Positions 19,592-28,654 of a stretch of DNA of 62,308 nucleotides are shown piece after piece (the first letter of the stretch is position 1; each line of letters opens with the position of its first letter). Both the position numbers and the translations under genes were made by a program. The DNA is from Xenococcus sp. MO_188.B8 (GTDB lineage Bacteria; Cyanobacteriota; Cyanobacteriia; Cyanobacteriales; Xenococcaceae). A model generated the notes under the pieces. That model worked only from the letters and a program-made list of their open reading frames with translations, did no database searches and had not been told where the DNA came from. Where the stretch lies: contig JASJDR010000040.1 of the NCBI GenBank assembly GCA_030065615.1, positions 1 to 62,308 of the forward strand, in the 5' to 3' direction.

Positions 19592-20176
19592 ATGAATATT
19601 AAACTTTTTACAGGAATAACTCTAGCTATGATCGCCGTTAGTCTGGTCTCCCTTTCATTATTAAGTCGAAGGAATATTGCAGAGATAACTGTTAAAGGAT
19701 CACAAAAAAGAGAGCATGCGACGGATCAGGTTAGCTTTTATTGCGGTGCAATTTCAGATCGAGAGACTGGGGAAAAGATTCCCGCTACCGTGGCTTGGGT
19801 TCCCCAAAGACAGTCTAATGTTCCGATTATTGCTTGGAATAGCCAGCATGTTTTAGCTTGGAATCCGCAAAGAAGATGCGAAGCCGTATCGCCGAAGTTT
19901 CAGAGATTTTATACCGATGGTCGTTTAAATTATCTCAGTAATGGCGAAACCGGAGGTTATCCCATAATTTGTGCCTTGCTAGATCAACAAGAACAATGCA
20001 GCAGCGAAAATCAATTATTTCAAGTTAGACCAGGTAGTAATCCTGAAGATGTTGTCTTGGGACTGAAGGGAATTTTAATTGGAGACTCTTCAGAACCAAT
20101 TTACCAAAGTTCTGGTAAGCGGATTTTTGTCTCCGTATCTATGTTTTTGGAAAATGCACCTGCGATTGAAGACTAA
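19592..20176 (+). CDS. COP23-domain protein
   Basis: The 194-residue protein has an N-terminal hydrophobic signal or anchor (about 5-24) and then a COP23 domain. Typical features are FYCGAISDRETGEKIPATVA, WNPQRRCEAVSPKFQRFY and GYPIICAL. Paired Cys residues could form disulfides outside the cytoplasm. COP23 (circadian oscillating polypeptide) was described as a rhythmically expressed membrane-associated protein in cyanobacteria, with function unknown. Here it precedes a protease-TPR protein by 82 bp on the same strand. COP23 and trypsin/TPR genes often sit together in cyanobacteria as I recall, so an operon is likely. Confidence 0.88.
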   Translation: MNIKLFTGITLAMIAVSLVSLSLLSRRNIAEITVKGSQKREHATDQVSFYCGAISDRETGEKIPATVAWVPQRQSNVPIIAWNSQHVLAWNPQRRCEAVSPKFQRFYTDGRLNYLSNGETGGYPIICALLDQQEQCSSENQLFQVRPGSNPEDVVLGLKGILIGDSSEPIYQSSGKRIFVSVSMFLENAPAIED

Positions 20177-20258
20177 AAGACGAGGTAAAAGATGAACAGT
20201 GAATAGCTGCGATAAATCGGAACATTATCACTGATTAACACAGTCAACGCAGAGAAAA

Positions 20259-23200
20259 ATGAAACGCTATTTACCTCTAATCGCTATTTTAATGCTCTCA
20301 CCGGTAGTCTTGATTATTCCTGCAATCATATCGAACACAAAGACCGAAGCAGAATTAGAAATAGCAACGGAATTAAGTGCAACGGAAATAGCACCAGAAT
20401 TAAAAGAATATGCCCAATCGATCTCCGTCAAAATTGATAGTAATAATAACGGTGGTTCGGGGGTGATTATTGGCAAACAGGATAATCTGTATTTGGTAAT
20501 CACCAACCAACACGCCGTTCGAGGCGGAGATAATTTTACCATTAAGACTGCTGACGGAACCACTCATCCAGCAGAGATGGTCAGTAACCCTATTACCTCC
20601 GATGAGGATATCGCTTTACTTACCTTTAACAGCGATAATAATTACCAAGTTACTAATCTCAACAGTGCCGCCACAGGAAGAACAGAACAGGCGATCTTAG
20701 CTGTGGGTTACGCCGCAGAAACTGGAGAATTCAAGATCGAGGAAGGAAAGATCGCACGCATCCCTAACCAACCCTTAAAGGAAGGATATCAGATTGGTTA
20801 CGACAGCAATATTGTTTCGGGGATGAGTGGTGGTGCGATTTTAAATGTCTTTGGGGATTTAATTGGCATTAATGGGAGAAGTGCTTTTCCCATCTTAAAT
20901 ACAGGATATGAATATCAAGATGGGACAATTCCCTCAGCAGAGGAAATCGAAGAACTACGACAGCTCAGTTGGGGACTATCTCTTCATCGCTTATTAACTC
21001 AAGTCAACCCAGAAATAATTACGGAATATAATTTACCTCTACCCGAAACCGTTGCTGATATTGGCAAGACCCAGCTCACAGGATGGTTAGCAGAATTAGA
21101 AACCAAAGCCCAGCAAATTACCGTCAGGATCGATAGTAGCAGTCAAGCCAATGGTTCAGGAATCATTGTCGCCAAGGAAGGTAATACCTATGGAGTGTTA
21201 ACCGCCGATCATGTCATTTGCGAAAAAGATCGAGAGACCAGAAAATGTATCGATTACGACTACGAAATAGTTGCCCCCGATGGCAATAAATATCCTGTTA
21301 AGAGCAAAACTATTAGGAGACAAGAAGGGGTAGATTTAGCGGTAGTGCGGTTTACTAGCACCGAAGAATATCAAGTAGCGGAATTAGCGAACTATCCTGT
21401 AATCAAAGATGATGCGGTATTTGTTGCCGGATATCCCAAACTAAGTCACCATCAACCAGCCCAATGGCGATTGGGTATGGGATACGGTTTAGATCGAGAA
21501 CAAGGGTTGTTAAATATTACCGATAATTCCTTATCTAGAGATAGTTCTGATACAACCAGCAGCCAAAATAGTTTGTCTGGTGGCTATGAAATGGTTTATA
21601 CCAGTATTACCTATCGGGGAATGAGTGGTGGTGCAGTCTTAGATCGAGATGGCAGAGTAATCGGCATTCACGGATTAGCTGAAGGAGAGACGGCCTTCGA
21701 TAGTCAAAGTAGTTCGGCAGCCCAAATCCAATCAGGATATAGTTTGGGGATTCCCATCAATAGCTTTATTGGTTTAGCGGATAGATTTAAGATTGCTGCG
21801 GCATTAACCATAGAAGATGGAAAACCGAGGAAATTAAATCCAGAAGAAAAAGAAGCTTTTGAAGCAGCAATTTTAGAAACCGAAATATCCCAAGGCAATG
21901 CCACCGCAGATCGATGGTTAGAAAGGGGCAACCAACTGTGGCGGTTAAAGCGTTACGATGAAGCAGCACAAGCTTTTGATAAAGCTATTAACCTTAATCC
22001 CGAATTTATTCATTTAGCATACTACGGCAAGGGTTTAGCTTTATGGGATGACAAAGAATATGAAGCAGCCTTGGCAAGTTTGGAATTAGCAACAGAAACT
22101 GAACCCAATTTTGCAACTGCCTTTTTAAGACAAAGTTCGGTTTTACAGAAATTAAAACGAAATGAGGAAGCATTAGTTACTATTGAAAAAGCGATCAAGC
22201 TACAAAAAGATAATGCTAATTTATACAGCCAAAAAGGTAATATTTTATTCGACTTAAAACGATATTCAGAAGCTGAAACTGCATATGATCGGGCACTTGC
22301 AATTAGTCCTCGCGCAAGTTTTTACCGTAATCGAGGTATTATTTACTTCCACCAAAAAAAAACCAAATTAGCTTTAGCTGATGTCAACAAAGCGATCTCC
22401 CTTAATCCCAAATATTCTTATTTTTATCTCAGTCGAGGTTTTCTTTACCAAGATCAAAATAAAGAAGAATTAGCTCTGGCTGATTGCAATAAAGCCATTG
22501 AACTCAATCCTGAATCTGCTAGTGTTTACAATAGTCGGGGGAATTTTTACAAAGATCAAAAGAAAAGAGAATTAGCACTAGCTGACTACAATAAAGCCAT
22601 TGAACTCGATCCTGATTATGCTGGAGTATACAATAACCGAGCCCTTCTTTACTATGAGCAAAAGAAAAAAGAATTGGCACTAGCTGACTACAATAAAGCT
22701 ATTGAACTCGATCCTGATGATGCTATTGTTTACAACAATCGGGGTCTTCTTTACAAAGCTCAAAAGAAAGAAGATTTAGCATTAGCTGACTACAATAAAG
22801 CCATTGAACTCGATCCTGAATATGCTTCTGCTTACAACAATCGGGGTTTTCTTTACAGCGATCAAAAGCAAAAAGATTTAGCATTGGCTGATTTCAATAA
22901 AGCGATCGCAGTTGCTCCTGATTCTGCTAGAGCTTACAACAGTCGAGGTATTTTTTACAAAGATCAAAAGAAAGAAGATTTAGCACTGGCTGATTACAAT
23001 AAGGCGATCGAACTCAATCCCGATTATTCTTATGCATATAACAATCGGGGTAATCTTTACAAAGATCAAAAGCAAGAAGAATTAGCATTAGCTGATTACA
23101 ATAAGGCGATTATAATCGATTCTTATTATGCTGATGCTTACAACAGCCGGGGTCTTCTTCACGCCGAACAAGGCAAACTAGAATTGGCATTGGCTGACTA

Positions 23201-24863
23201 CAATAAAGCCATTGAAATCGATCCCGAATCGTCTGAAGCATATAGCAATCGTGGTGCTTTTTACTTTAGCCAAGGAGAAACGGAATTTCATCAAGTTTTT
23301 GCATTTCAGCTCAATAATAATAATAATCCTTCAGCTTCTAACAATCAGGGTTTTATTAACGCTGAACAGGCAAATGAAGAATTAGCTCTTGCTGACTACA
23401 ATAAAGCAATTCAACTCGATCCCGAAAATGCAGAGGCTTATCTCAATCGTGGAACTCTTTACTGGAATCAAGGAAAAGCGGACTTAGCCCTCGCTGATTA
23501 CAATAGAGCCATTGAACTCGATCCTGAATTAGCTCTAGCTTATCTCAATCGAGGTAGTTTTTACTTTAACCAAGGAAAAGCGGACTTAGCACTAGCTGAC
23601 TGGAATCAAGCTATTGAACTCGATCCCAAATTATATATGGGTTATCTAAGTCGGGGTCTTCTTTACTTTAACCAAGGAAAAGGACACTTAGCCCTCGCTG
23701 ATTATAATAAAGTCATTGAACTCGATCCTGAATTAGCTCTGGCTTATCTCAATCGGGGTCTTCTTTACTTCAACCAAGGAAATGAAGAGTTAGCTCTGGC
23801 TGACTACAACCAAGCAATTTCTGTTAATCCTGAATTAGCTCTGGCTTATCTCAATCGGGGTACTCTTTACTTGAACCAAGGGAAAGAGGACCTAGCCCTG
23901 GCTGACTTTAATCAAGCACTTTCTATTAACCCAGAATCTGATCTAGCTTACGTTAATCGGGGTTTAGTTTATAGTCAACAAGAAAAACCAGAATTAGCCC
24001 TTGATGACTTTAATAAAGCACTCAAACTCAATCCTAACTTGTTTCAAGCTTACTTTTATCGGGGTCTCCTCTACAGTGAACAAGGAAAAACCGAGTTAGC
24101 CCTCTCTGACTACAATAAAGCGATCGAACTCAATCCTAACTATACTGGTACTTATCTTAATCGGGGTGTTATTTATGCCGAACAAGGAAAAGACGAATTA
24201 GCTCTGGCTGATTACAATCAAGCGCTTTCTCTTGACCCTCAATATGCTAAAGCTTATAACAATCGGGGTGTTGTTTATGCCGAACAAGGAAAAGACGAAT
24301 TAGCTCTGACTGACTACAATCGAGCACTTTCTATTGACCCTAAATTGACTGAAGCTTACATTAGTCGGGGCGAGCTTTATACCGATCAAGGACAAACTGA
24401 ATTAGCCCTTGCAGACTTTAATAAAGCACTTTCTATTAATCCTAAATTTCCTCTTGTTTACAGTGAGCGGGGGATTCTTTATCACAAGCAACAAAAGTTC
24501 GATCTAGCTTTATCCGATTACAACCAAGCTCTTTCCTTAGATAAAAACTTTAGTGGAGCAATTAACAATATCGGTTTAATTAAATATGAGATCGGTGCAA
24601 TAGAAGAAGCAAAACATCAATTTGAGCAAGCTATTAATCTGAATAATAAATCGGTTGAATCCCAAATCGCTCTTGCCGTAACTTTATTTACTCTTGGAGA
24701 ATCGGAACAAGCGTTATCAATGGCAGAAGCTGCTTTAAACATAGATAAGCAATATGCCGAAGTCGAATATCTGAAAGAAAATCTTTGGGGCGATAAGTTA
24801 ATTGCCGATACAGAAAAACTACTAGCTCATCCTAAAATACAGGCATTGCTAGCTCAACCGTAA
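20259..24863 (+). CDS. Double trypsin-like serine protease with about 25 TPRs
   Basis: The 1534-residue protein starts with a signal peptide or anchor (5-24), so it is likely periplasmic. Two trypsin-like domains follow. In the first, the triad is His85 (TNQHAV), Asp117 (DEDIALLTF) and Ser190 (SGMSGGAIL). In the second it is His318 (TADHVIC), Asp359 (GVDLAVVRF) and Ser456 (RGMSGGAVL). Both triads are complete. From about residue 550 to the end there are about 25 TPRs of 34 residues, strongly alike (ALADYNKAIELDP...). One repeat near 1010-1040 is disturbed by an Asn-rich insert (FQLNNNNNPSASNNQ). TPRs bind partner proteins, so the protease probably works on or within a complex. It is likely cotranscribed with the COP23 gene. 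Confidence 0.92.
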   Translation: MKRYLPLIAILMLSPVVLIIPAIISNTKTEAELEIATELSATEIAPELKEYAQSISVKIDSNNNGGSGVIIGKQDNLYLVITNQHAVRGGDNFTIKTADGTTHPAEMVSNPITSDEDIALLTFNSDNNYQVTNLNSAATGRTEQAILAVGYAAETGEFKIEEGKIARIPNQPLKEGYQIGYDSNIVSGMSGGAILNVFGDLIGINGRSAFPILNTGYEYQDGTIPSAEEIEELRQLSWGLSLHRLLTQVNPEIITEYNLPLPETVADIGKTQLTGWLAELETKAQQITVRIDSSSQANGSGIIVAKEGNTYGVLTADHVICEKDRETRKCIDYDYEIVAPDGNKYPVKSKTIRRQEGVDLAVVRFTSTEEYQVAELANYPVIKDDAVFVAGYPKLSHHQPAQWRLGMGYGLDREQGLLNITDNSLSRDSSDTTSSQNSLSGGYEMVYTSITYRGMSGGAVLDRDGRVIGIHGLAEGETAFDSQSSSAAQIQSGYSLGIPINSFIGLADRFKIAAALTIEDGKPRKLNPEEKEAFEAAILETEISQGNATADRWLERGNQLWRLKRYDEAAQAFDKAINLNPEFIHLAYYGKGLALWDDKEYEAALASLELATETEPNFATAFLRQSSVLQKLKRNEEALVTIEKAIKLQKDNANLYSQKGNILFDLKRYSEAETAYDRALAISPRASFYRNRGIIYFHQKKTKLALADVNKAISLNPKYSYFYLSRGFLYQDQNKEELALADCNKAIELNPESASVYNSRGNFYKDQKKRELALADYNKAIELDPDYAGVYNNRALLYYEQKKKELALADYNKAIELDPDDAIVYNNRGLLYKAQKKEDLALADYNKAIELDPEYASAYNNRGFLYSDQKQKDLALADFNKAIAVAPDSARAYNSRGIFYKDQKKEDLALADYNKAIELNPDYSYAYNNRGNLYKDQKQEELALADYNKAIIIDSYYADAYNSRGLLHAEQGKLELALADYNKAIEIDPESSEAYSNRGAFYFSQGETEFHQVFAFQLNNNNNPSASNNQGFINAEQANEELALADYNKAIQLDPENAEAYLNRGTLYWNQGKADLALADYNRAIELDPELALAYLNRGSFYFNQGKADLALADWNQAIELDPKLYMGYLSRGLLYFNQGKGHLALADYNKVIELDPELALAYLNRGLLYFNQGNEELALADYNQAISVNPELALAYLNRGTLYLNQGKEDLALADFNQALSINPESDLAYVNRGLVYSQQEKPELALDDFNKALKLNPNLFQAYFYRGLLYSEQGKTELALSDYNKAIELNPNYTGTYLNRGVIYAEQGKDELALADYNQALSLDPQYAKAYNNRGVVYAEQGKDELALTDYNRALSIDPKLTEAYISRGELYTDQGQTELALADFNKALSINPKFPLVYSERGILYHKQQKFDLALSDYNQALSLDKNFSGAINNIGLIKYEIGAIEEAKHQFEQAINLNNKSVESQIALAVTLFTLGESEQALSMAEAALNIDKQYAEVEYLKENLWGDKLIADTEKLLAHPKIQALLAQP

Positions 24864-25229
24864 TTTACAAATTTAATTTCTTTGGCATCAAATAAAACAC
24901 AATTTATCAATCAACTTCAGACAGTCATTGTTGTCTAGTTTTACTTTATCTCGATATCTTAGAAAAGCTATTAGCTGTTATCTATAAGATATTGAGGGAA
25001 CATTGAAATCAATTCAGTTGAATCTTAAAGCTAATAGCTAAAAGCCAAGAGCTAAGAGCTGAAGAAATTAAATCTCAACGAAGCTAATCAACACAGGCGT
25101 ATTTTAAGAAATTCTCATAAGAATTAATTTAAGATAGAATTGCATAGTTGCGATCGCTGAATTGAATTATGTTGGGTTTTACTTCGCGCTACCAAATTTT
25201 CTTGACTATGTAAGGCAATCTCTACGAGA
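24864..25229. other. Intergenic region with short direct repeats
   Basis: A 366-bp region between convergent genes. Around 25028-25062 the sequence repeats AGCTAATAGCTAAAAGCC-like units with a 7-bp period (AGCTAA/GAGCTAA), an STRR-type tract. No gene seen. Confidence 0.4.
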
Positions 25230-25742
25230 TCAGCGATTTCTGAATAATTGAAGCTGGGTTTTGTGATGAAGATAGAGTGGATGACGGGGACAACCCTTTT
25301 TAGTCATACCAAAACAATAGAGCGGTGCAACCCCGCGAGGGAAAACGCACCAAGAGGGATGAGTATCGTTTTTTAGTAATTGGAGAATGTGTAAATCTTG
25401 TTGTTGCCAAGTCCCATGATTCCCCCAGGCTAAGATAACTTGCTCACTGTGTTGAGCCGTTGTTAGGACATATTGATCGTTGTCTGAGCCAACAGGTTTT
25501 GCTGCTTGCTTCAGTAATGATGGGTGAGCTGTGCGATAAGCAAAGAGATTAACAACTTCTAATCTGCCATAGCCCCAAGCTTGAGCAAAATTAATACAGC
25601 GAGTGATTGTCGGATCGTTAAATTCGGCGTCAGCACGACTGGGATTCAACATGATAAAGGCGACGGTTGGGCTTTGACAATCCCATTCTCGCCAGAGCAG
25701 ATAGCGATAATTTCCTATAATAACTGCTCCACTTTCCATCAA
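25230..25742 (-). CDS. DUF1643 protein
   Basis: The 170-residue protein contains the family signature AFIMLNPSRADAEFNDPTIT and RCINFAQAWGYGRLEVVNLF, then the C-terminal HPLYLHHKT. DUF1643 proteins are widespread in bacteria and phages and have no established activity; a nucleic-acid link is often guessed. The length is normal and the gene is intact. Two Met codons in a row leave the exact start uncertain by one residue. It lies 39 bp downstream of the next minus-strand gene, so the pair may be cotranscribed. Confidence 0.85.
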   Translation of the reverse strand: MMESGAVIIGNYRYLLWREWDCQSPTVAFIMLNPSRADAEFNDPTITRCINFAQAWGYGRLEVVNLFAYRTAHPSLLKQAAKPVGSDNDQYVLTTAQHSEQVILAWGNHGTWQQQDLHILQLLKNDTHPSWCVFPRGVAPLYCFGMTKKGCPRHPLYLHHKTQLQLFRNR

Positions 25743-25781
25743 AGTTTTCAGCTTTCATTATTTTTTCAGTTTTTCAATTAT

Positions 25782-26192
25782 CTAACTGGGAAGAGAATGA
25801 TTCAAGAGAAACTTTTCAATATAAAAACCAATATCAATATAGCCATCTTCGTAACTCCACCAAGTGCGATCGAGAATTTCTCCTTGACTATTGCGGGCAA
25901 TAAATTCCCAATCAGTAGGAGGGATAAATATCTGTTCAATCTGTAAATCTTGATATTGAAAAAAGGTTCTGTTTAAAGATTGTTCAATTACATTAACAGG
26001 ATAAAGATAGACTCTTTCTTGCGCCCCAGCCCGACAATATTTATCTTGTACTAACCATTGAACTAATTCTTGGTCTGCTTGATTGTAAGTAACCGCATTA
26101 CAGTCTAAAACGACGCCAGTCATTAATTTGAGAGCATCATAAGCTGACTCAGCTGCTGTAACAGTTTCAAACAAGATAGTTGTACTAGCCAT
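25782..26192 (-). CDS. Hypothetical protein, 136 residues
   Basis: A small acidic protein with no signal peptide and no membrane helix. Distinctive stretches are YNQADQELVQWLVQDKYCRA and SYEDGYIDIGFYIEKFLL. I do not recognise a domain. Codon use and composition match the neighbouring genes, and the start MASTTILFET is reasonable. It may form a two-gene unit with the DUF1643 gene downstream. Confidence 0.6.
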   Translation of the reverse strand: MASTTILFETVTAAESAYDALKLMTGVVLDCNAVTYNQADQELVQWLVQDKYCRAGAQERVYLYPVNVIEQSLNRTFFQYQDLQIEQIFIPPTDWEFIARNSQGEILDRTWWSYEDGYIDIGFYIEKFLLNHSLPS

Positions 26193-26493
26193 AGTCTAAT
26201 AAAAAATTATTATTGAATATTCACAATAAATTATGAACATTCTCAACTACTCCTCAGATTCTCAATAACAATTGAAACGTTAGTTATCAAAAGCTACAAC
26301 CCTTATTTTACAGTAGTTGAAATTGTCAGTACTGAAGAATTCAATTCAAATCATTCAGTACGCGATCACGGCAGTGCCAGCTTCGCTGATCGCATTTAAT
26401 CAAAACCTAAAAGAGTAAGATCATCAATTTTATTAAGCGATCCCTAGTTCGACTTCAACAACATAAAATTGAAACTATGGAGGAAACTAAAAT

Positions 26494-26571
26494 ATGAAAC
26501 TAGATCGCATTGTAGTTACTTTAGATGCAGACTTTCATTCAATATTAGCTTTAAATAAATTCATAAAGTAG
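26494..26571 (+). pseudogene. Remnant of a DUF5615 PIN-like toxin gene
   Basis: An ATG at 26494, after a good GGAGG-type site, opens MKLDRIVVTLDADFHSILAL followed by NKFIK and stop (26569). The TLDADFHSILAL stretch is typical of the middle of DUF5615 PIN-like toxins, which are normally about 110 residues. Here the start has been joined to an internal part and the rest is missing. A relic of a toxin-antitoxin unit. Confidence 0.55.
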
Positions 26572-26648
26572 TAAATTTGTAAGAAGCGATCGCAATATTG
26601 CTCAAAGGAGATCGGCTAAGTTAGCGATCGCAGATCATTAATCAAGTC

Positions 26649-26822
26649 TTAACGGTTCTGATGCCGAACATAGGCATCCAAAACTGCATTGATGCGTTTT
26701 TGATAATCACTACCCTGGCTGACTGACAGAAGTAGTTGAAAGCTAGATATAGCAAGATTAATAGAAAAAGGGAGAGTCTTAATGGGAAGCTGAAAATAGA
26801 TATTTTTAAGCTCATAGTCCAT
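26649..26822 (-). CDS. BrnA-like antitoxin (57 residues)
   Basis: An ATG at 26822 follows a strong AAGGGGGG site 13 bases upstream. The protein reads MDYELKNIYFQLPIKTLPFS ... and ends GSDYQKRINAVLDAYVRHQN(R). The last part matches the ribbon-helix-helix ending of BrnA antitoxins (G-x-x-Y/WQ-x-RIN-x-VL-x-A-Y). The N-terminal part is divergent, and no BrnT toxin gene is found on either side, so it is an orphan or a shortened copy. A different frame over the same DNA gives a hydrophobic 62-residue ORF, which I regard as chance. Confidence 0.5.
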   Translation of the reverse strand: MDYELKNIYFQLPIKTLPFSINLAISSFQLLLSVSQGSDYQKRINAVLDAYVRHQNR

Positions 26823-27013
26823 GTCAACATCTACCCCCCTTTATAATCAACTGCTAAGTCTACTGCGTCAACATAGTCAATATCGAGATTTACGTCACTT
26901 GAAAGCATAAGAAAAGGATGATCAATGCATTGATCTGCAGCGGCACAATTAACCTCAGTGAATGGGAATGTTATGTTCCCAGTCGTGCTCAAAAAGCCCA
27001 GAGTACAGAACGG

Positions 27014-27058
27014 ACGTATCGAGCTGCCGAGGAAACCTCGGCAGTCTCGTCCTCAAGA
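27014..27058. repeat. Palindromic 45-bp insertion (repeat 1) in the transposase
   Basis: Forty-five bases interrupt the expected ER-RWQRF junction in frame. Inside, at 27024-27044, nine-base arms CTGCCGAGG and CCTCGGCAG enclose AAA. The GAGG-AAA-CCTC core recurs in the insertion within modBC. Confidence 0.6.
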
Positions 27059-27358
27059 AGATGGCAAAGGTTCCTCGACAATCATCGAATTCGAGTTAGA
27101 CCCTGATATTTGCCTTTAGTGATGGCAGCAATTAGTAATTGGCAAGGACAGCGTCTCTATTTAGCATTAGATACCACAATGTTGTGGAATCGCTTTTGCA
27201 TCATTCATCTCTCAGTTGTTTGCTGTGGTCGAGCTGTTCCCTTTCTCTGGAAGGTTTTAGAGCACAAGAGTTCAGCTGTAGCTTTTAGTGAATACAAATT
27301 AATCCTGAGGCTGGCACATCGACTGTTGTCTAAATATCCCGATATCATGCTCTTAGCA

Positions 27359-27384
27359 GGTCTGCCAAAGGCAGCGCTACGCGG
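27359..27384. repeat. Short hairpin insertion (repeat 2) in the transposase
   Basis: About 26 bases are inserted where Asp-Arg-Gly is expected. CTGCC-AAA-GGCAG forms a five-base stem (27362-27374), followed by GCGCTACGCGG. The insertion shifts the reading frame. Confidence 0.55.
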
Positions 27385-27554
27385 CGTGGTTTTGCTAACC
27401 ATGAATTGATGAATTGGCTACAAGATAGCAGTTGGCATTATTGTTGGCGCTTACCTTCTGATGTAACCCTTCATGGGCCAAGAAGGCATCCTATTGAACT
27501 AATGTACCTTTGGCCAGCCAAGGGAGAAGCCATTTTCTATCACAATGTTGGTTT

Positions 27555-27578
27555 GTCCTAAAGGATACCGCTTCGCAT
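27555..27578. repeat. Short insertion (repeat 3) in the transposase
   Basis: About 24 bases interrupt the expected GLWLDG stretch: a TCCT-AA-AGGA stem, then TACCGCTTCGCAT. The related words CCTAAAGGATAC and AAGGATACCGCTG occur in the modBC insertion near 34021-34064. Confidence 0.55.
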
Positions 27579-27952
27579 ATGGTTGGATGGAAAATGCCGT
27601 TGTAATATTGTCTTGCAAAATATTTCTAAAATCTTAAACAACAGACATGGCAAAGATTTTCTTCAGTCAATTATTCATCCCTAATTGTAGTTCTTGGAAC
27701 TTCGTAAATAATCAATTTAAAGCTAGTTAAGCTCTCTGGAAACAAATTAGAAAGGTTATTTTCTCTAGCTATTATCTCTTACATCTTATATTTATTCTTG
27801 CTTAAAAATAGTTCAATTGTAACTTTAATGTATGTAAAGAATGTAAAGAAGCATGTTAATTTACTTTATGATCTTTAATATTCTAAGGGATCGTTTATTG
27901 TATTCTTAATTAATAAGGAGACAAAATCAATGTTGAATATGAGGTAAACCCC

Positions 27953-28282
27953 ATGAACAAAGATGTCTTAATTAGTGGATTAGATGAGATAATTACTAAA
28001 GAAACAAATCTAGGAGTACAAATTTTTGTCAAACTTCTAAAGCAAGTATGGCAAATTGATTATACTGTTGCTGCCTATGATGTAGTGGGTCATTATTTAG
28101 CTTTTGATATCCCCTACTTCTATCGTTTTATGTCAATGGACGTTGGAGATGAAGCAGAAGAACAGCAAATTCTTATAGACTGGGTTAGTTCCAGACATGC
28201 TCTGAAGGGCGAAGACAAGCCTGCATTAATTGGTATGATAGAGCAAGTTAATCAATTGAGGTCTAATGCCAGAAAGGCTTAA
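27953..28282 (+). CDS. Hypothetical protein, 109 residues, behind a 5-codon ORF
   Basis: A small soluble helical protein (MNKDVLISGLDEIITKETNL ... ending QLRSNARKA) that I do not recognise. A strong site (AAGGAGA) lies before an ATG at 27930 that encodes only MLNMR before TAA at 27945. The ORF's own ATG follows five bases later, with a weaker GAGGT-type site overlapping the small ORF. This could be a leader peptide with coupled translation, or a degraded start. The sequence ratio of charged to hydrophobic residues looks natural. Confidence 0.55.
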   Translation: MNKDVLISGLDEIITKETNLGVQIFVKLLKQVWQIDYTVAAYDVVGHYLAFDIPYFYRFMSMDVGDEAEEQQILIDWVSSRHALKGEDKPALIGMIEQVNQLRSNARKA

Positions 28283-28582
28283 GTAACTTAGTAATCTTCT
28301 AGTGGTTCAGCAGAGTGTATTTAATCATAACTGTACTGGATTTATCAAACAAAACATTAGTCAACCAAAAATTATGTTATGTAGAGTACTTTAGTCATTA
28401 CTTATTAAATGTAATCTGGCTTATCTTTGCTCATAGGTTTTACCTAAGTAAAAAAGTGCTCTATATTTTGAATTAGTAATAGTTAATTTGGGGTGATATT
28501 ACTTAAGATTTAGTTTACAGTAAAAACTAAAATTTTTAAGTTAAATAAACTTCAGTTTTTTGGCCACAATTTATAAAAACTT
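28283..28582. other. AT-rich upstream region of the molybdenum cluster
   Basis: About 300 bp without coding character. It probably contains the promoter of the methyltransferase-mos genes. No gene is visible. Confidence 0.4.
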
Positions 28583-28617
28583 TATAGGCTTGAATTTATT
28601 AAAATTACAAGCCTATA
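28583..28617. promoter_or_regulatory. Perfect inverted repeat upstream of the Mo cluster, candidate operator
   Basis: Ten-base arms TATAGGCTTG (28583-28592) and CAAGCCTATA (28608-28617) flank a 15-base A/T-only-rich centre. It lies 37 bp before the ATG of the first gene. The TATA...TATA-type dyad is reminiscent of ModE operators in size, but the bases differ from the E. coli ModE consensus. It could also be a hairpin in the 5' leader. No T-run follows, so it is not a good terminator. Confidence 0.45.
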
Positions 28618-28654
28618 TTTGAGTATGCCAGATGATTTTTAACCGATCAAATAC

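Larger units (their letters stand above)
26918..27682 (+). mobile_element. Dead transposase gene with three short repeat insertions
   Basis: The frame from 26918 reads MINALICSGTINLSEWECYV ..., then RWQRFLDNHRIRV, YLALDTTMLWNRF with a catalytic-type Asp, and later ANHELMNWLQDSSWHYCWRL and HPIELMYLWPAKGEAIFYHN. This order is that of an IS4-like DDE transposase (DTT...DRGF...). It has an in-frame TGA at 27104 and three short insertions, at 27014-27058, 27359-27384 and 27555-27578. The second of these replaces the DRG of the expected DRGFANHEL. No terminal inverted repeats were identified. It cannot encode an active enzyme. Confidence 0.7.

Noticed and set aside
22400..24550. Regular repeat block as a non-coding array
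   Set aside because: The roughly 102-bp period is that of 34-residue TPRs in an open frame.
26642..26830. Hydrophobic 62-residue minus-strand ORF
   Set aside because: It is another frame over the BrnA-like gene, which has the better ribosome site and a recognisable ending.
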